Source: Heyndrickxia sp050281185 (GTDB lineage: Bacteria; Bacillota; Bacilli; Bacillales; Bacillaceae_C). Taken from it: DNA of 64,000 bases. The position numbers and the translations under genes are program-made. The stretch lies in the NCBI RefSeq assembly GCF_050281185.1, contig NZ_JBNNWS010000012.1, positions 1 to 64,000 on the forward strand, given 5' to 3'. Each line of letters starts with the position of its first letter. Positions within the stretch are counted from its first letter, which is position 1. Positions 7,359 to 16,600 of this stretch are shown here, piece by piece. The notes under the pieces are model-generated. The model saw only the letters and a list, made by a program, of their open reading frames with translations. It ran no database searches and was not told the DNA's origin.

Positions 7359-8542
7359 TTAATAAAAACCACTTTTAAATAATTACCTTCCGGAAACTCC
7401 TTAATTGTTCGGAAATCATCTGGTAATGAAAATTCCTCTAAAAGCTTGTATTTTTTGCCCATTTCTTTGAATGCTGTATCAATAAATCCTTTAAACTTGC
7501 CCATTCCAAAAGAGCTGCTATTTGTTGAGGCTACAATAACGCCATTCTTTTTCGTTATTGCTATCGCTTCTTTTAGAAGGTTTTTATAATCCTTTTCTGC
7601 ACTAAACACATACTTCTTGGACCTTGCAAAACTTGGCGGATCAAGGATCACCATATCAAAAGATAGTTGTTTTCTCACAGCATATTTGAAATAATTGAAA
7701 ACATCTTCAACTATGATATCCTGTGCTTCATAATCGACTTGGTTAATACTAAACTGTTCGATTGTCTTACTTAAGCTTCGATTAGCTAAGTCCACGCTCG
7801 TAGTTTTTTCAGCACCGCCTAGAGCGGCGAACACCGAAAATGCGCCCGTATAGGAAAATGTATTTAATACCGTTTTTCCTTTCGCATATTTATCTCGAAT
7901 GGTTCTTCTTACATCTCTTTGATCTAAAAATACCCCAACCATGGCACTTTCGTCTAAATATACAGCAAAATTTACACCATTTTCCTTAACAATGATAGGA
8001 AATTGCCCTCTTTCACCGGTAACAAAGTCGTCATCTTCTATGTATTTTCCTTTAGTATCAAATCTTTTCTTCTGATAAATGGCCTTGTATTCAGCAATAT
8101 TTTTCAACGTATTAATAATTAAATCCCGGAATTGGTAAATTCCTTTACTATACCATTGGATTAAATAGTAACCATTAAAGTATTCTATCGTTAATCCGCC
8201 TATTCCATCACCTTCACCATTAAAAACACGAAAGGCATTTGTGTCCGGATCGTTATAATAATGCTCCCTCTGTTTAAATGCCTGCTGTATTTTCCTGTCA
8301 AAAAAATGCTGGTTGAACTGATCATTTTCTTTTTGACTAAGGATCCATCCATAACCCTTGTTTTGTTTGCCATAATATCCTTTAGCAATAAATCTGTTTT
8401 GTTCATCAACAAGGCGAACAATGGCACCTTCTTCATTCAGATCATTTAAATTAAGAATGGCCTCCTTCATAATAAGTGGATAACCATTTCTGTATTTATT
8501 AACAAATTTCGACTTCACTTTTAAAGCAATTTCTTTTTTCAT
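7346..8542 (-). CDS. Class I SAM-dependent rRNA methyltransferase, RlmI-like
   Basis: 398 residues with an N-terminal PUA-like RNA-binding segment (about 1-80), a linker, then a Rossmann methyltransferase. Visible motifs are the SAM loop TFSYTGAFSVFAALGGA, the acidic strand-2 end TSVDLANRS, and the catalytic VILDPPSFARSK. RlmI-type enzymes make 5-methylcytosine in 23S rRNA; the exact target here is inferred. An AAGGATG box precedes the ATG. The last residues (KALL) and the stop codon lie in the inverted-repeat end of mobile element A, so the original C-terminus has been altered slightly. Confidence 0.88.
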   Translation of the reverse strand: MKKEIALKVKSKFVNKYRNGYPLIMKEAILNLNDLNEEGAIVRLVDEQNRFIAKGYYGKQNKGYGWILSQKENDQFNQHFFDRKIQQAFKQREHYYNDPDTNAFRVFNGEGDGIGGLTIEYFNGYYLIQWYSKGIYQFRDLIINTLKNIAEYKAIYQKKRFDTKGKYIEDDDFVTGERGQFPIIVKENGVNFAVYLDESAMVGVFLDQRDVRRTIRDKYAKGKTVLNTFSYTGAFSVFAALGGAEKTTSVDLANRSLSKTIEQFSINQVDYEAQDIIVEDVFNYFKYAVRKQLSFDMVILDPPSFARSKKYVFSAEKDYKNLLKEAIAITKKNGVIVASTNSSSFGMGKFKGFIDTAFKEMGKKYKLLEEFSLPDDFRTIKEFPEGNYLKVVFIKALL

Positions 8543-8599
8543 TTTTTCATCCTTTTTTCTTTATATAAAAATTTTCGAATCAGATGCGGAATCTAAACT

Positions 8600-9580
8600 C
8601 TAATATACATCTCTTTTTGTAAAAACAACAAACGAAACAACTAATGAAAGAAGAAGCCAGATCAAAAGAACTAGCATAGAGAAACCTAAAGTCATCCCTT
8701 CAATTGGAGGACTTGAACCATTCACATAATTAGTCAGCTGTAAATTGACCATAAATAAATATTTCGCACTTTCCCAAGAAGAAACCATATTTATTAGTAT
8801 AGCACCTGCAATTAACGAGGACAGCATAATCCCCATTACCGCTGCCGTACTACGTAAAAGTACCGACAACATAAACGTTAAACTTCCAACGACGACACAA
8901 ACAAACCAAACAAGGCCAAATTCCATTAATATATATTTCCATTGTGGAATAAGGTGGACATTGGAAGTAATTAATTCATCACCACGAGTAGAAAAGCCCG
9001 TCAGCATTGGCATACTCCACCCACCATAGCCAAATACTATGCCTGAAATAAGAAAAGCGAGAATCGCCACACACAGTACGATAAAAGAAATCGAATACAA
9101 CATGGCAATATATTTACTCAGTAATATTTTCCACCTTTTAACGGGCCGGGTTAAGAGAAGTTTAATGGTACCTCCGCTTGCTTCAGATGAAACGAGATCA
9201 GCTGCCACGACCATGACTAATAAAGGCAATAACAAACCGATCGAATTTTCAGCGAAAACTCTCATAAAAGTAGGAGCTCCGGGAGTATTAGGATTGATGT
9301 TATGATCAAGATAGTATTGTTGCTGCCCCAACCTGATTCTTAAATATTTCTCAAAATCATTTGGAATCCTGCTGGAAGCAAGTCTGTTTTGTATATCAAC
9401 AATCTCTTGCTGAAGCTGAACTCGCCAATCAGTCGTCCCCATCTTTTCTTGTGTTGTCTTTACCTGCTTATATTGAGCGTAAGTGAATATTGGGACTAGG
9501 AAAGCAACGATTAATATGATAACGAACAGCCGCTTCTTTCGAAAAAGCTTTAATTGTTCATTATAAATTAAATTATTCAA
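8600..9580 (-). CDS. ABC-2 type transporter permease
   Basis: 326-residue membrane subunit with a first helix near residues 18-33, an extracellular stretch of about 80 residues, then five more hydrophobic segments ending LLIWLLLSLVVSFVVF. The segment SSEASGGTIKLLLTRPVKRWKILLSKY is the signature of the BcrB/NosY-like ABC-2 permeases. It overlaps the ATPase gene upstream by 8 bp, so the two are coupled. Substrate unknown; relatives export antibiotics, peptides or lipids. Confidence 0.88.
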   Translation of the reverse strand: MNNLIYNEQLKLFRKKRLFVIILIVAFLVPIFTYAQYKQVKTTQEKMGTTDWRVQLQQEIVDIQNRLASSRIPNDFEKYLRIRLGQQQYYLDHNINPNTPGAPTFMRVFAENSIGLLLPLLVMVVAADLVSSEASGGTIKLLLTRPVKRWKILLSKYIAMLYSISFIVLCVAILAFLISGIVFGYGGWSMPMLTGFSTRGDELITSNVHLIPQWKYILMEFGLVWFVCVVVGSLTFMLSVLLRSTAAVMGIMLSSLIAGAILINMVSSWESAKYLFMVNLQLTNYVNGSSPPIEGMTLGFSMLVLLIWLLLSLVVSFVVFTKRDVY

Positions 9581-10487
9581 TATTATTTCCTCCCGTCATT
9601 TCTAAGAATAAATCTTCTAAAGCGGGGAGCTTAGTTTTAATTTCATTCACTTTTATATTTGCATCAACCAACTTTTTATTCCAATCAGGTATATTCTCTG
9701 CAACATTCGGAGTGATTAAAGTATTGTCTTTCCCATCTTTCACAATCGTCTCCTCTTCTAATAACTTTCTTGCTTTTTCTAATGGATCTACCTTCCAAAT
9801 TACTTGTTCTTGTTCAGCAAGCAGGGATTCAACGAAATCTGTTCGAATAATTTCTCCCTTAGTAATGATTGCCACCCGGTCACATAATAATTGGATTTCA
9901 CTAAGTAAATGTGAAGAAACAAGAACACTCAATCCTTCTTCTTTTGCTAAAAAGCGAATAAACTCTCGCATTTCTCTTATACCAGCTGGATCAAGACCGT
10001 TTGTCGGTTCATCTAAGATAAGGAGATGAGGATTTCCTAATAATGCCTGAGCAATCCCTAGTCGCTGACGCATGCCAAGAGAATAGGTTTTTACACGATC
10101 ATGAATACGATTTGTTAATCCCACTAATTCCGTAACTTTATGTAGACGTTCTCTCGATATAGAAGGATCCATCCTTGCAAAGTATTCAAGATTTTCCCAG
10201 CCGGATAGATAGGGATACATTTCTGGATTCTCAACGATACACCCAAGATTTTTCATGGCATCTTTAAATTCTGTTTCAACATTTTTCCCAGAAATATAGA
10301 TGGCTCCAGAAGTTGGCTTAATTAACCCAACCAGCATCCGAATCGTAGTCGTTTTTCCTGCTCCATTTGGCCCCAAGAATCCAAATACTTCACCAGGTAA
10401 TACTTCAAAATTTAATCCTTTAATGATTTCTTTCTTCCCGATCGTCTTTCTTAAATCCTTTACTTGAAGTGCAGGCACTACTTTCAT
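9573..10487 (-). CDS. ABC transporter ATP-binding protein (BcrA-like)
   Basis: 304-residue ATPase of the ABC-2 exporter. Walker A is GPNGAGKTT, the signature is YSLGMRQRLGIAQ, Walker B is LLILDEPTNGLDP, and the H-loop is SSHLL. The last ~80 residues form the accessory tail typical of CcmA/BcrA-type subunits. It overlaps the SGNH hydrolase gene by 4 bp and the permease by 8 bp, so the three genes form one operon in the order hydrolase, ATPase, permease. Confidence 0.93.
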   Translation of the reverse strand: MKVVPALQVKDLRKTIGKKEIIKGLNFEVLPGEVFGFLGPNGAGKTTTIRMLVGLIKPTSGAIYISGKNVETEFKDAMKNLGCIVENPEMYPYLSGWENLEYFARMDPSISRERLHKVTELVGLTNRIHDRVKTYSLGMRQRLGIAQALLGNPHLLILDEPTNGLDPAGIREMREFIRFLAKEEGLSVLVSSHLLSEIQLLCDRVAIITKGEIIRTDFVESLLAEQEQVIWKVDPLEKARKLLEEETIVKDGKDNTLITPNVAENIPDWNKKLVDANIKVNEIKTKLPALEDLFLEMTGGNNIE

Positions 10488-11287
10488 TTTGACTTCTCCT
10501 CGCTAAATGTAATAAGGGAAGCAACCCTCTCACCAATTAACTTATATCCCGCAGCATTCGGGTGGAATTTATCATTAAATAAATAATCATTTACATTCAG
10601 TTCAAACATATCAAATGTTGGTACGTAAACGATTTTTTTATAGTTTGAAGCAAGATTTGCAGAATCAAAATTCCATTGTCTCACTACCTCAGAAGTGAGC
10701 TTTGATTCTTCCATATCAATAAAGGGGTTGTATAATCCAATATGGAAAATGGTTGCTTTATTATTAAATGAACGAATGGTGGCATATATCTGTTTAAGAT
10801 TTTCAAGATAAGGCTTCTCTAGTTTCTTCCCAAAGTTCAGATTTAAATTGAATAGTGCTTGTCCTCCTTGAAAAAGATCATTCCCACCTATCGTTAACAG
10901 AATAAGATCCGCATTCTCTATTTGACGTTGAATTTCTCCATGTTTCAATTGAGAGAGAAGCTGTTTTGAGGTTTGTCCTTTAATCGCACTGTTCGTTAAC
11001 ATCAATTTCTTGCTGGACTTTTTCTTGAGATCATCCATCAAATAACCAATATATCCCTTCCCTTCAGGATCCCCGGTTCCCCGAGTTAACGAATCACCTA
11101 ATGCAGCAATGTGAAATTGTTTATTATTTTTAGATTCTGGAGTGATCTTCTTTTGTATCTGATTCGGAACATTCGTACTTTTTGCCTCGATCCATTGATT
11201 CTTCATTACCAAGCCTAAACCTAAAAGACAAAACAGAGCAGAAACAATAGAAACGAATGAGATCATCGTAATCAAATGTTTTTTCAT
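10484..11287 (-). CDS. Membrane-anchored SGNH/GDSL hydrolase
   Basis: 267 residues with an N-terminal signal anchor (about 8-28) and an extracellular GDSL esterase/lipase domain. The SGNH blocks are ALGDSLTRGTGD (nucleophile Ser), the glycine block, GGNDLF, and DKFHPN (Asp/His). It is the first gene of an operon with an ABC-2 exporter, so it may act on an exported or envelope-attached ester; that link is inference. The family hydrolyses acyl or acetyl esters, and the substrate cannot be read from sequence. Confidence 0.88.
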   Translation of the reverse strand: MKKHLITMISFVSIVSALFCLLGLGLVMKNQWIEAKSTNVPNQIQKKITPESKNNKQFHIAALGDSLTRGTGDPEGKGYIGYLMDDLKKKSSKKLMLTNSAIKGQTSKQLLSQLKHGEIQRQIENADLILLTIGGNDLFQGGQALFNLNLNFGKKLEKPYLENLKQIYATIRSFNNKATIFHIGLYNPFIDMEESKLTSEVVRQWNFDSANLASNYKKIVYVPTFDMFELNVNDYLFNDKFHPNAAGYKLIGERVASLITFSEEKSK

Positions 11288-11606
11288 TTAACCATTCCTT
11301 CCCATAATTATTTTAGGTTCTTTTCTTAAAACCTTATTGCTAAAAAGATATTAATCACTTAAGGAATAGTACCCTTTCGGAAAACAGCTAATTTTAAATA
11401 CAGAATACCAAAGTAAAGGATAAATTTGAAATTTGATTTTCACTACTTTTAGAAAATATTTTGGTTATATGTATATTGTTTGTATATATATGTACAAATT
11501 TAGCATATATAGCTAACTTCTATTTCACGTAATTTTGTAACTATTTTGTTATTTTTTCGTCGTATATTGAAACTAAGATAATTTCTAAAAGAGGACGTGA
11601 ATAAAA
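11288..11606. other. AT-rich intergenic region between divergent genes
   Basis: This 319-bp gap separates the divergent SGNH hydrolase and DUF4349 genes and must contain both promoters. It is very AT-rich around 11460-11515, with many TATAT steps. I could not pick out a convincing -35/-10 pair, operator or repeat. Confidence 0.4.
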
Positions 11607-12512
11607 TTGAGACGTTTTTGGAAAGGAGTTGCCATACTCATTATAACCATGGCTGTCTTGGCAGCTTGTAGTAGTAATAGTAAATCTGATAGCGGTAAAA
11701 AAACAAAAGCTTATGATTCTTCCATGGAAAACACAATAAGTTCTGACAATGCTCCTGACGAAACTAAAGCGGAGTCGCAGAAGACAGGGAATTCTGAGGC
11801 AAAAGTTCAATCTCGAATGGTAATCTATAATGCAAGTATAGAAATGGAAGTAAAAAAATTAACACAAGTTCAGGATCAAATTAGTAAAATAGTGAACCAA
11901 ATGGGAGGCTACATCGTTCAGCAAAATTTGAATCAAGATAGTGAGGATCGTCATGAGAGTTATCTGATGGTCAGAGTTCCACAGAATGAATTTCAATCCT
12001 TTTTAGATAAGGTAAAACAGTTAGGAATGAAAACGAAAAATCAACAAATTTCTGGTCAAGATGTGACTGAGGAGTACGTAGACTTAAAATCCCGAATAAA
12101 ATCAAAGCAACTAGCGGAAAAAAGACTCACCCAATTTATGAATGAGGCAAAGGATACAAAAACATTATTGGAAATTTCCAATGAATTAGCAAAAGTTCAA
12201 GAAGAAATTGAAACGATTGAAGGTAAAATAAAATATTTAGAAAACCAAACTAATTTATCTACAGTAAATATTACCCTTTTGGAAAATAAAGTAGTTATTC
12301 CAGGGTTAGAAAATGATCAGCAAAACACCTGGGAAAAAACGAAAAAACAGTTTATGAAAAGCATTAATTTCATAATCTCCTTCTTTTCTGGTCTATTCAT
12401 CTTTATCATTGGATATTTTCCTGTGATTATCCTTTTAGGATTAATTGGGGTAATTATCGCGATTGTTATAAGGAGAATGAAAAGAAAATCAGACAATACC
12501 ATTGAAAAATAG
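11607..12512 (+). CDS. DUF4349 lipoprotein
   Basis: 301-residue surface lipoprotein: basic start, hydrophobic stretch, then lipobox LAAC with Cys21, followed by a Ser/Asn/Lys-rich linker. The central region (IYNASIEMEVKKL ... GGYIVQQNL ... DVTEEYVDLKSRI) is the DUF4349 core, followed by a coiled coil (about 165-215) and a C-terminal membrane helix (about 255-285). The role of the family is unknown; it resembles envelope-associated coiled-coil proteins. Start is TTG with GAGG upstream at loose spacing. Confidence 0.85.
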   Translation: MRRFWKGVAILIITMAVLAACSSNSKSDSGKKTKAYDSSMENTISSDNAPDETKAESQKTGNSEAKVQSRMVIYNASIEMEVKKLTQVQDQISKIVNQMGGYIVQQNLNQDSEDRHESYLMVRVPQNEFQSFLDKVKQLGMKTKNQQISGQDVTEEYVDLKSRIKSKQLAEKRLTQFMNEAKDTKTLLEISNELAKVQEEIETIEGKIKYLENQTNLSTVNITLLENKVVIPGLENDQQNTWEKTKKQFMKSINFIISFFSGLFIFIIGYFPVIILLGLIGVIIAIVIRRMKRKSDNTIEK

Positions 12513-12514
12513 CG

Positions 12515-12544
12515 AAGTGTGGGGATGCATTCCCCCACACTTTG
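12515..12544 (+). terminator. Terminator of the DUF4349 gene
   Basis: Arms AAGTGTGGGG and CCCCACACTT form a GC-rich stem directly after the stop codon, followed by T-rich sequence. The adjacent mobile element B lies just downstream. Confidence 0.75.
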
Positions 12545-12549
12545 TGTTT

Positions 12550-12746
12550 GGCTGTTTTCGTAAAGATTGTTGCTTTTCGTAAACAGCTCCAAATACTTAA
12601 TTAATTTTGTTTCGTGCTCTTTTCTTCATTCCATACTTTTTGTATAAGTGCTAAAACAACCGTAAAAATCCAACTAGATATTTACTATGTAAAATCTCTG
12701 CCTTTTTTTCTTGTTACAAATAGCAACAAATTATTAGAAAAGAGCC
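12550..12746 (+). mobile_element. MITE-like element, copy B
   Basis: A 197-bp element starts GGCTGTTTTCGTAAAG and ends AGAAAAGAGCC. The ends are imperfect inverted repeats of about 25 bp reaching TTGTTGCT/AGCAACAA. Flanking octamers TTGTGTTT and TTATGTTT match at 7 of 8 positions. It contains the family-conserved CGTGCTCTTTTC and a GTAAAAATCC hairpin block. It fills most of the 12513-12854 gap and has no coding capacity. Confidence 0.8.
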
Positions 12747-12854
12747 TTATGTTTTGTTGATAAAATGGCTGTAGAATATGCATGAAGTGATTTCTTTACG
12801 AAGTAAACTAGATGAACGAAAAAACCTAACTACAATAATGTTCAACAAAGTCTA

Positions 12855-13487
12855 TTATTTTGAAAGTTGATCATAGAATGTGGCCATTGAAGCATTAAAA
12901 TAAGGAACGAGCCAGATAAATCCAATTCCCAAACTAATTATACTCAGTATCGCCCATCCGATAAAACTTAATTGAAGAAGGAATAAGTCCCATTTATGAC
13001 CATCCATTATTCTCCGACTTTCGGTGATAATTTCATTCAACGAATATTCTGGATGATCTTTATAAATATAATAAGATTGAGAATAAGCTAAAGTTTTAAT
13101 AATTCCTGGAATGATTAATAATAGAGTCCATAAAAAAGTATAAATCCACATTAGGACAGGCAATCCGATAGACCTAACAAACAACTTTCCATTTGAAAAG
13201 GGTATAAAAAGATCCCTTATTTTCGCATTTTCCTTTCGCGCAATATGCAGAAAAACCCAGTCACTGCCGATAGTAATTGGTATTAGAAGTAAAGTAATAA
13301 TCCAGCCTAAAGTAGTAACCCACCCTGGTTCATTGTTTACCCAATTATCATAGCTGCCACTAAATACAATTTCAATCAACCATGGAACACCAGCATATAT
13401 CACACCGCTTATAATACTAATTAAAATTGCAAAACCCCATCGATTTTTTAATGCAAACCTAGAATCCCTTTTAATTCCACTGATCAT
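12855..13487 (-). CDS. DUF975 family membrane protein
   Basis: 210-residue integral membrane protein with about five hydrophobic segments. The opening KRDSRFALKNRWGFAILIS and the later YIYKDHPEYSLNEIITESRRIMDGHKWDLF are the DUF975 hallmarks. The family is common in Firmicutes and has no established function. It is a single-gene unit; the weakly spaced upstream sequence shows no strong ribosome binding site, but the start fits family members. Confidence 0.8.
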   Translation of the reverse strand: MISGIKRDSRFALKNRWGFAILISIISGVIYAGVPWLIEIVFSGSYDNWVNNEPGWVTTLGWIITLLLIPITIGSDWVFLHIARKENAKIRDLFIPFSNGKLFVRSIGLPVLMWIYTFLWTLLLIIPGIIKTLAYSQSYYIYKDHPEYSLNEIITESRRIMDGHKWDLFLLQLSFIGWAILSIISLGIGFIWLVPYFNASMATFYDQLSK

Positions 13488-13592
13488 GTTCTAATTAGTC
13501 CCCCCTTTACTTTATTATATTCGTTGACGGGGTAAATATTTGTCAATTTTCAAACAATCACTTCCTATAATTCAATCCGGAAGATTTATCTA

Positions 13593-14480
13593 TTATTCAA
13601 CAGCCGATTCATTGACCTTAAAAGTATTGGTGTTTCTAAGTGAGTTATTTAACTCAATAAACTGTTTTTCTATAGGTGTAAATTCATGATTTAGACGAGT
13701 AATTAAATACAAATCGACGTATCTATAAGATGATGGAACGTCTAAATAATTATTGATGTTGTAGCGACTTGCTATGCGCTTAGATACTAAGGAAATTCCC
13801 ATACCCATCAATGCAAATTGTACTAAAGTTTCTGGATCGCCCACTTCAATGATTTCACCCTGTTGAATTTTCGAATCTATAAAAATATTACGTAATAATG
13901 CGAGATACAAACACTTATCTGATAATACAAGTAAGTTTTTTCCGTTTATATAATCATCAAATATCGTATATTGATCTATACCTTGGCCTATTATAACCAA
14001 TTCTTCATATCCCACTTTTTTATAACTTATTTTTTTATTGTTTAGCGATCCAATCGTATAAGCAACATCGATTTTTCCAAGAAGAACTTGATTTTCAATA
14101 TATTCTGTTGAACCTGTTTTTAATGTTACCGATAAATCGGGGTATGTTTTATTAAGTTTATTTAAAGCACTTGAAAATTGAGTTCCTCCGACTGATATCA
14201 TAGTACCAATACTGAGTTTTTCATCATGTTTTTTCATGATATTTTCAGTTTCTTCCCAAACGAACAATAATTTCTTAAATTGATGATATAATTTTTCTCC
14301 CTCTTTCGTTAGTTTTACTCCTTTTGAATTTCTGATAAACAGTTCTTGATTATAATGAGTTTCGATTTTTTTTATTTTTGCAGTCATATTGGATTGAAGG
14401 TGATTCAATTTAATTGCAGCAGCAGATATACTTTTTAATTCCGCAACTGAAACAAAAGCTTTCATGTTTTCAATATCCAT
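13593..14480 (-). CDS. LysR-family transcriptional regulator
   Basis: 295 residues: winged helix-turn-helix at the N-terminus (NMKAFVSVAELKSISAAAIKL) and an effector-binding domain after about residue 90. I place the start at the ATG giving MDIENMKAF, since LysR proteins begin this way and GGTGGG lies upstream; a longer frame adds 17 unlikely residues. It is divergent from the Gfo/Idh oxidoreductase, the usual geometry for a LysR protein and its target, so it probably controls that gene. Confidence 0.88.
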   Translation of the reverse strand: MDIENMKAFVSVAELKSISAAAIKLNHLQSNMTAKIKKIETHYNQELFIRNSKGVKLTKEGEKLYHQFKKLLFVWEETENIMKKHDEKLSIGTMISVGGTQFSSALNKLNKTYPDLSVTLKTGSTEYIENQVLLGKIDVAYTIGSLNNKKISYKKVGYEELVIIGQGIDQYTIFDDYINGKNLLVLSDKCLYLALLRNIFIDSKIQQGEIIEVGDPETLVQFALMGMGISLVSKRIASRYNINNYLDVPSSYRYVDLYLITRLNHEFTPIEKQFIELNNSLRNTNTFKVNESAVE

Positions 14481-14603
14481 TAATATTTCCCACCCATCAA
14501 AAAAAGTGATATAACCATCATAACTTAACATTTAAAATGATGTCTAATTTTAATTATACTTGGTAAAGATAATCGTTTCTATAAAGGTTTGGAGGGATAA
14601 CTA

Positions 14604-15716
14604 ATGAAGAACAAAGTGATAAAAGTAGGGATTATAGGTGGATCTTTGAATAATCAATGGGCTAGTAAAACACATATTCCGGTACTAAAGGAACACCCTT
14701 TTTATCAAATAACGGCGGTTGGAACATCAAAAATGGAAACCGCAAAAGAAAGTGCTATGATGCTTAATGCTTCCCATGCTTTTACAGATTATAAGGAATT
14801 AGCACAATCAAAAGATGTTGATTTGGTAGTAGTTAGTATAAAGGTTCCTTTCCATTATGAAGCTTCAATTGCAGCCATAGAAGAAAATAAACATATTTAT
14901 TGTGAATGGCCTTTAGGTATAGATACTATGCAGGCTGAAAAACTGGCAAAATTGGCAGATGACGCGAACATTCATCATGCGATTGGATTACAGGGAAGGC
15001 AATCTCCAGAAATTAATTATTTAAAGCAGGCAATCAAACACGGGGAAATCGGCAGGGTCATCTCTTGCACTATGCAAGTAGCAACACAAGGAAAAGGAGG
15101 AATAACTGATGAAAGTAGCAGTTACCTTTTAAAAAGAGAAAATGGGGCGAACCTTCTTACAATCAACGGTGGTCACTCGCTTGATGTGCTTTGTTATATC
15201 TTGGGTGATTTTAAAGAATTATCAGCTGCAATGAACATCCATTATACAGAAGCCGTCATACAAGAAACAGGTATAAAGACACCAAAAAACACAGCTGATC
15301 AAATTTTAATACAGGGGACACTTATTGATGGTGCTTCGGCCTCTGTACATATTCAGGGTGGAGTTTATCCAGCTTTTCAATTAGAGATTAGAGGGGAGAA
15401 AGGTGTTTTTCGTTTAACACAGAATAATTCCTCAGGTCATGTACAGTTTGGCAATCTCAAAGTCGAAAAGATTACACAACCTAATTGTTTGTTAAATACT
15501 GAAGATGTTTATTCTGAAGAAGTAAAAATATCCTCAGTAAAAGATAATGGTGCAAGAGGCTATGTTGAAAATGCTTATACTATTTTGGCGGAAGATATAT
15601 TTGAACATAAAAGTCAAATTCCGAACTTTAATGACGCTGTCAAACTGCACCGGTTGTTAGATGCAGTTCGGAAATCTGCAAAGACCGGTAAAAAAATACT
15701 CTTAAAAAATGAGTAA
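14604..15716 (+). CDS. Gfo/Idh/MocA family oxidoreductase (Gal80-like subgroup)
   Basis: 370-residue predicted NAD(P)-dependent oxidoreductase. The N-terminal Rossmann motif is VGIIGGSLNNQW, and the family's CEWPLGIDTMQAEKLA replaces the more common EKP motif. Such EWP proteins resemble the fungal Gal80 branch. The C-terminal half is the alpha/beta substrate domain. TTTGGAGGGATAAC provides a good ribosome binding site. It is transcribed away from the LysR gene and probably oxidises a sugar or polyol; the substrate is unknown. Confidence 0.86.
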   Translation: MKNKVIKVGIIGGSLNNQWASKTHIPVLKEHPFYQITAVGTSKMETAKESAMMLNASHAFTDYKELAQSKDVDLVVVSIKVPFHYEASIAAIEENKHIYCEWPLGIDTMQAEKLAKLADDANIHHAIGLQGRQSPEINYLKQAIKHGEIGRVISCTMQVATQGKGGITDESSSYLLKRENGANLLTINGGHSLDVLCYILGDFKELSAAMNIHYTEAVIQETGIKTPKNTADQILIQGTLIDGASASVHIQGGVYPAFQLEIRGEKGVFRLTQNNSSGHVQFGNLKVEKITQPNCLLNTEDVYSEEVKISSVKDNGARGYVENAYTILAEDIFEHKSQIPNFNDAVKLHRLLDAVRKSAKTGKKILLKNE

Positions 15717-15800
15717 CAATCTTAGGAACAGTATATCTTTTATTTATAAGGGCCCTGGCACATGCCCATCAAGCTTAAGCAAATTGTTATCCTAAAAACG

Positions 15801-15849
15801 AAAAAAACGCTATTCTTTCTGTAATATCAAGAAAGGATAGTGTTTTTTA
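15801..15849. terminator. Bidirectional terminator between convergent genes
   Basis: Arms AACGCTATTCTTTCT and AGAAAGGATAGTGTT pair with one mismatch and are flanked by A- and T-runs. It serves both the Gfo/Idh gene and the convergent TetR gene. Confidence 0.85.
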
Positions 15850-15867
15850 TGTGTAGCGAGGTTTTAC

Positions 15868-16476
15868 TTAGCTAGCAGACAATGCATCCCATATGCTCAT
15901 CAATTGAGTTATGGCAGCATCAATTTTCTCGTATGGAACACCGTCCTGAGCTTGTGTCGAAATTCCTCGAAGAAATGTTTCAAATAAGATTACCAGCATG
16001 TGTATATCCGTAGAATCAGGCAACTCTCCATTCGCTACGGCCCGTTCTATACAATCCTTAATCCAATCGCGAACTTTTTCTCGTTCCTTGTAGAGCATAT
16101 CTCGAATATGTTTTTGCTCAGGCGAACAGTTTACAGCGGACAAAACCAATAGACAGCCTTGAGGGTGTGACCTCTCTGTCTGCATCCGTGCCGATCGCCG
16201 TAATCCCTGTTCGATGGCTGCTTTCGATGTCATCTTCGTATCGCAGAAACTTTCCGAAACCTTTCCATAAGTAGAGATATACTGTCGTATCGCTTCACGA
16301 AACAGTGCTTCCTTGGACTCGAACGCAGCGTAAAAACTTGCGGGAGATATACCTCCCATCGCAGCCCGCAACTGAGCAAGTGAAGTGGATTCAAAGCCGT
16401 GTTCCCAGAATAGAAGCATTGCGGCAACAACAGCCTCGTCACGATTGAATTCGCGGGGGCGTCCAGTTCGTGGCAT
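15868..16476 (-). CDS. TetR-family repressor
   Basis: 202 residues. The N-terminal helix-turn-helix (DEAVVAAMLLFWEHGFESTSLAQLRAAMGGISPASFYAAF) places it in the AcrR/YxaF-like TetR subgroup; the C-terminal half is the ligand-binding helical domain. AAGGAGGT precedes the ATG. It diverges from an MFS pump over a 124-bp region that contains a palindrome, so it probably represses both. Codon use is visibly more GC-rich than the neighbours, as in the MFS gene, suggesting joint acquisition. Confidence 0.9.
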   Translation of the reverse strand: MPRTGRPREFNRDEAVVAAMLLFWEHGFESTSLAQLRAAMGGISPASFYAAFESKEALFREAIRQYISTYGKVSESFCDTKMTSKAAIEQGLRRSARMQTERSHPQGCLLVLSAVNCSPEQKHIRDMLYKEREKVRDWIKDCIERAVANGELPDSTDIHMLVILFETFLRGISTQAQDGVPYEKIDAAITQLMSIWDALSAS

Positions 16477-16522
16477 AAGATGACCTCCTTTATTAATTAT
16501 ATAATAGTCGTTCCAGAAGTCC

Positions 16523-16571
16523 TTGACAAGTGGATGTGGTTGAATTTAATATATGGAATGAACGTTCCATA
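16523..16571 (+). promoter_or_regulatory. MFS promoter with palindromic TetR operator
   Basis: A -35 TTGACA (16523-16528), 18-bp spacer and -10 TAATAT (16547-16552) read toward the MFS gene. The -10 abuts the palindrome TATGGAA-N6-TTCCATA (16552-16571), whose centre GAACGTTC is itself symmetric. A related half site CGTTCCA lies at 16509-16515. Binding here would block the promoter. TetR as binder is inferred from position. Confidence 0.65.
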
Positions 16572-16600
16572 AATCAACTCATCTTAAGGAGGAAACTAAT

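Noticed and set aside
7004..7378. Three overlapping 70-98-codon frames on both strands
   Set aside because: They are readings of the GC-rich core of mobile element A; Arg/Pro/Ser-rich translations and no ribosome sites.
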